NCBI GenBank assembly: GCA_030633365.1 | Contig: DAOVSY010000171.1 | Location: forward strand, 1 to 6,421 | Direction of reading: 5' to 3' | DNA: 6,421 nucleotides | DNA from: Spirochaetaceae bacterium | Lineage (GTDB): Bacteria > Spirochaetota > Spirochaetia > B11-G9 | Shown here: positions 5,762-6,421 of the stretch, piece by piece | How the letters are laid out: every line of letters starts with the position of its first letter | Numbering within the stretch: the stretch's first letter is position 1 | Notes under the pieces: model-generated | The model's input: only the letters and a program-made list of their open reading frames with translations | What the model was told of the DNA's origin: nothing | The model's database searches: none | Position numbers and translations under genes: made by a program

Positions 5762-6421
5762 ATGTCAAAAAAAATATGTGTAGTCGGGACCGGCTATGTC
5801 GGTCTGATTGCCTCGGTAGGGCTTTCTGATTTTGGAAATGAAATTATAGGTGTAGATATTGATGAAAATAAGGTAGAAATGCTTAATAAGGGTATTTCTC
5901 CCATATATGAGCCTGGAGTTGAGCGCTATCTAAAGCGGAATCTGGAATCCGGAAGACTTACATTTTCAAATAATATAAACAAATCCATACAGGATTCAGA
6001 AGTTATTTTTATTGCAGTTGGTACACCTCCGAAAGACAATGGCGAGGCGGATCTTTCTTTTGTAGAAAATGTGGTCAAATCTATTGCAGAAAATTTAAAC
6101 GGCTATAAGGTTATAGTAACAAAATCCACAGTTCCTGTGGGAACCAATCGGTGGATAAAAGAGAAAATGAATGAATATGCTCCCGGGCAGGAATTTGATG
6201 TTGTCTCAAATCCGGAATTCTTAAGAGAAGGAAAAGCTACCCAGGATTTTTTCCATCCTGACAGAACCGTAATAGGTTACGAATCCGAAAGATCAAAAGA
6301 AATTATGTTTGAGGTCTACAGAGCTCTTAATCTTATAACTGTTCCCTTTGTCTGGTGCAGTCTGGAAACAGCGGAACTTATAAAATATGCTTCCAATGCT
6401 TTTCTTGCTACAAAAATAACC
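5762..6421 (+). CDS. ugd: UDP-glucose 6-dehydrogenase, 3'-truncated by window edge
   Basis: Oxidises UDP-glucose to UDP-glucuronate with two NAD+ in the cytoplasm, supplying an acidic sugar donor for capsule or exopolysaccharide. The visible 220 residues hold the NAD-binding Rossmann domain with GTGYVG (9-14) and the acidic end of strand 2 in GVDID (30-34). The YEPG loop (49-52), VGTP (86-89), KSTVPVGT (121-128), NPEFLREG (150-157) and HPDR (165-168) follow. The start of the central helix is ETAELIKYASNAFLATK (202-218). Glu152, Glu156, Lys208 and Asn212 correspond to known active-site positions. The catalytic Cys of the usual G.GGSCFPKD motif lies beyond the right edge, so activity cannot be fully judged. 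The family is about 430-450 residues, so about half is seen. AGGAG at 5751-5755 lies 6 bases before the ATG. The YEPG, VGTP and NPEFLREG motifs favour UDP-glucose over GDP-mannose dehydrogenase. Confidence 0.95.
   Translation, partial: MSKKICVVGTGYVGLIASVGLSDFGNEIIGVDIDENKVEMLNKGISPIYEPGVERYLKRNLESGRLTFSNNINKSIQDSEVIFIAVGTPPKDNGEADLSFVENVVKSIAENLNGYKVIVTKSTVPVGTNRWIKEKMNEYAPGQEFDVVSNPEFLREGKATQDFFHPDRTVIGYESERSKEIMFEVYRALNLITVPFVWCSLETAELIKYASNAFLATKIT

Noticed and set aside
1..6421. CRISPR array, tRNA, rRNA, insertion sequence or integration site
   Set aside because: No regularly spaced repeats, cloverleaf-like segments, transposase frame or terminal repeats were seen; nearly all bases are coding.

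Overview
The window is AT-rich (roughly 40% GC by eye) and densely coded, with every supported gene on the + strand. It carries six protein genes: four complete, one cut at the left edge and one cut at the right edge. Two proteins look like outer-membrane beta-barrels, one is a candidate lipoprotein and one is a secreted periplasmic-type protein, so the host has two membranes. The loose lipobox (IFSC), the codon and base composition and the gene mix remind me of a free-living spirochaete. That is an inference from overall style, not proof; no rRNA or taxonomic marker is present.

Layout: (1) 1-1034, the C-terminal 343 residues of a Wzi-like outer-membrane barrel, a family that anchors or assembles capsule at the cell surface. 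(2) 1076-1852, an exported protein of unknown function. (3) 1866-3236, a polyprenyl-phosphate sugar-1-phosphate transferase with four N-terminal membrane helices, the enzyme that starts a polysaccharide repeat unit on the lipid carrier. (4) 3249-4091, a class 3 lipase-fold hydrolase with a signal peptide or lipobox and an intact Ser-Asp-His triad. (5) A 140-base gap with a good candidate promoter (4171-4199). (6) 4232-5740, an Omp85/BamA-superfamily barrel with a single POTRA-like domain, starting at TTG. (7) 5762-6421, the N-terminal 220 residues of UDP-glucose 6-dehydrogenase, running off the right edge.

Genes 1 to 4 are closely packed (gaps of 41, 13 and 12 bases) and genes 5 and 6 are 21 bases apart, so there are probably two transcription units, or one unit with an internal promoter. 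Together they read as part of a surface polysaccharide locus. Ugd makes UDP-glucuronate for an acidic polymer, the sugar transferase loads the first sugar onto undecaprenyl phosphate, and the Wzi-like barrel would work at the outer membrane. The lipase-like lipoprotein, the short Omp85 protein and the unknown exported protein are not standard parts of such loci and are the most interesting content. No flippase, polymerase, Wza/Wzc, RNA gene, mobile element or CRISPR array is visible.
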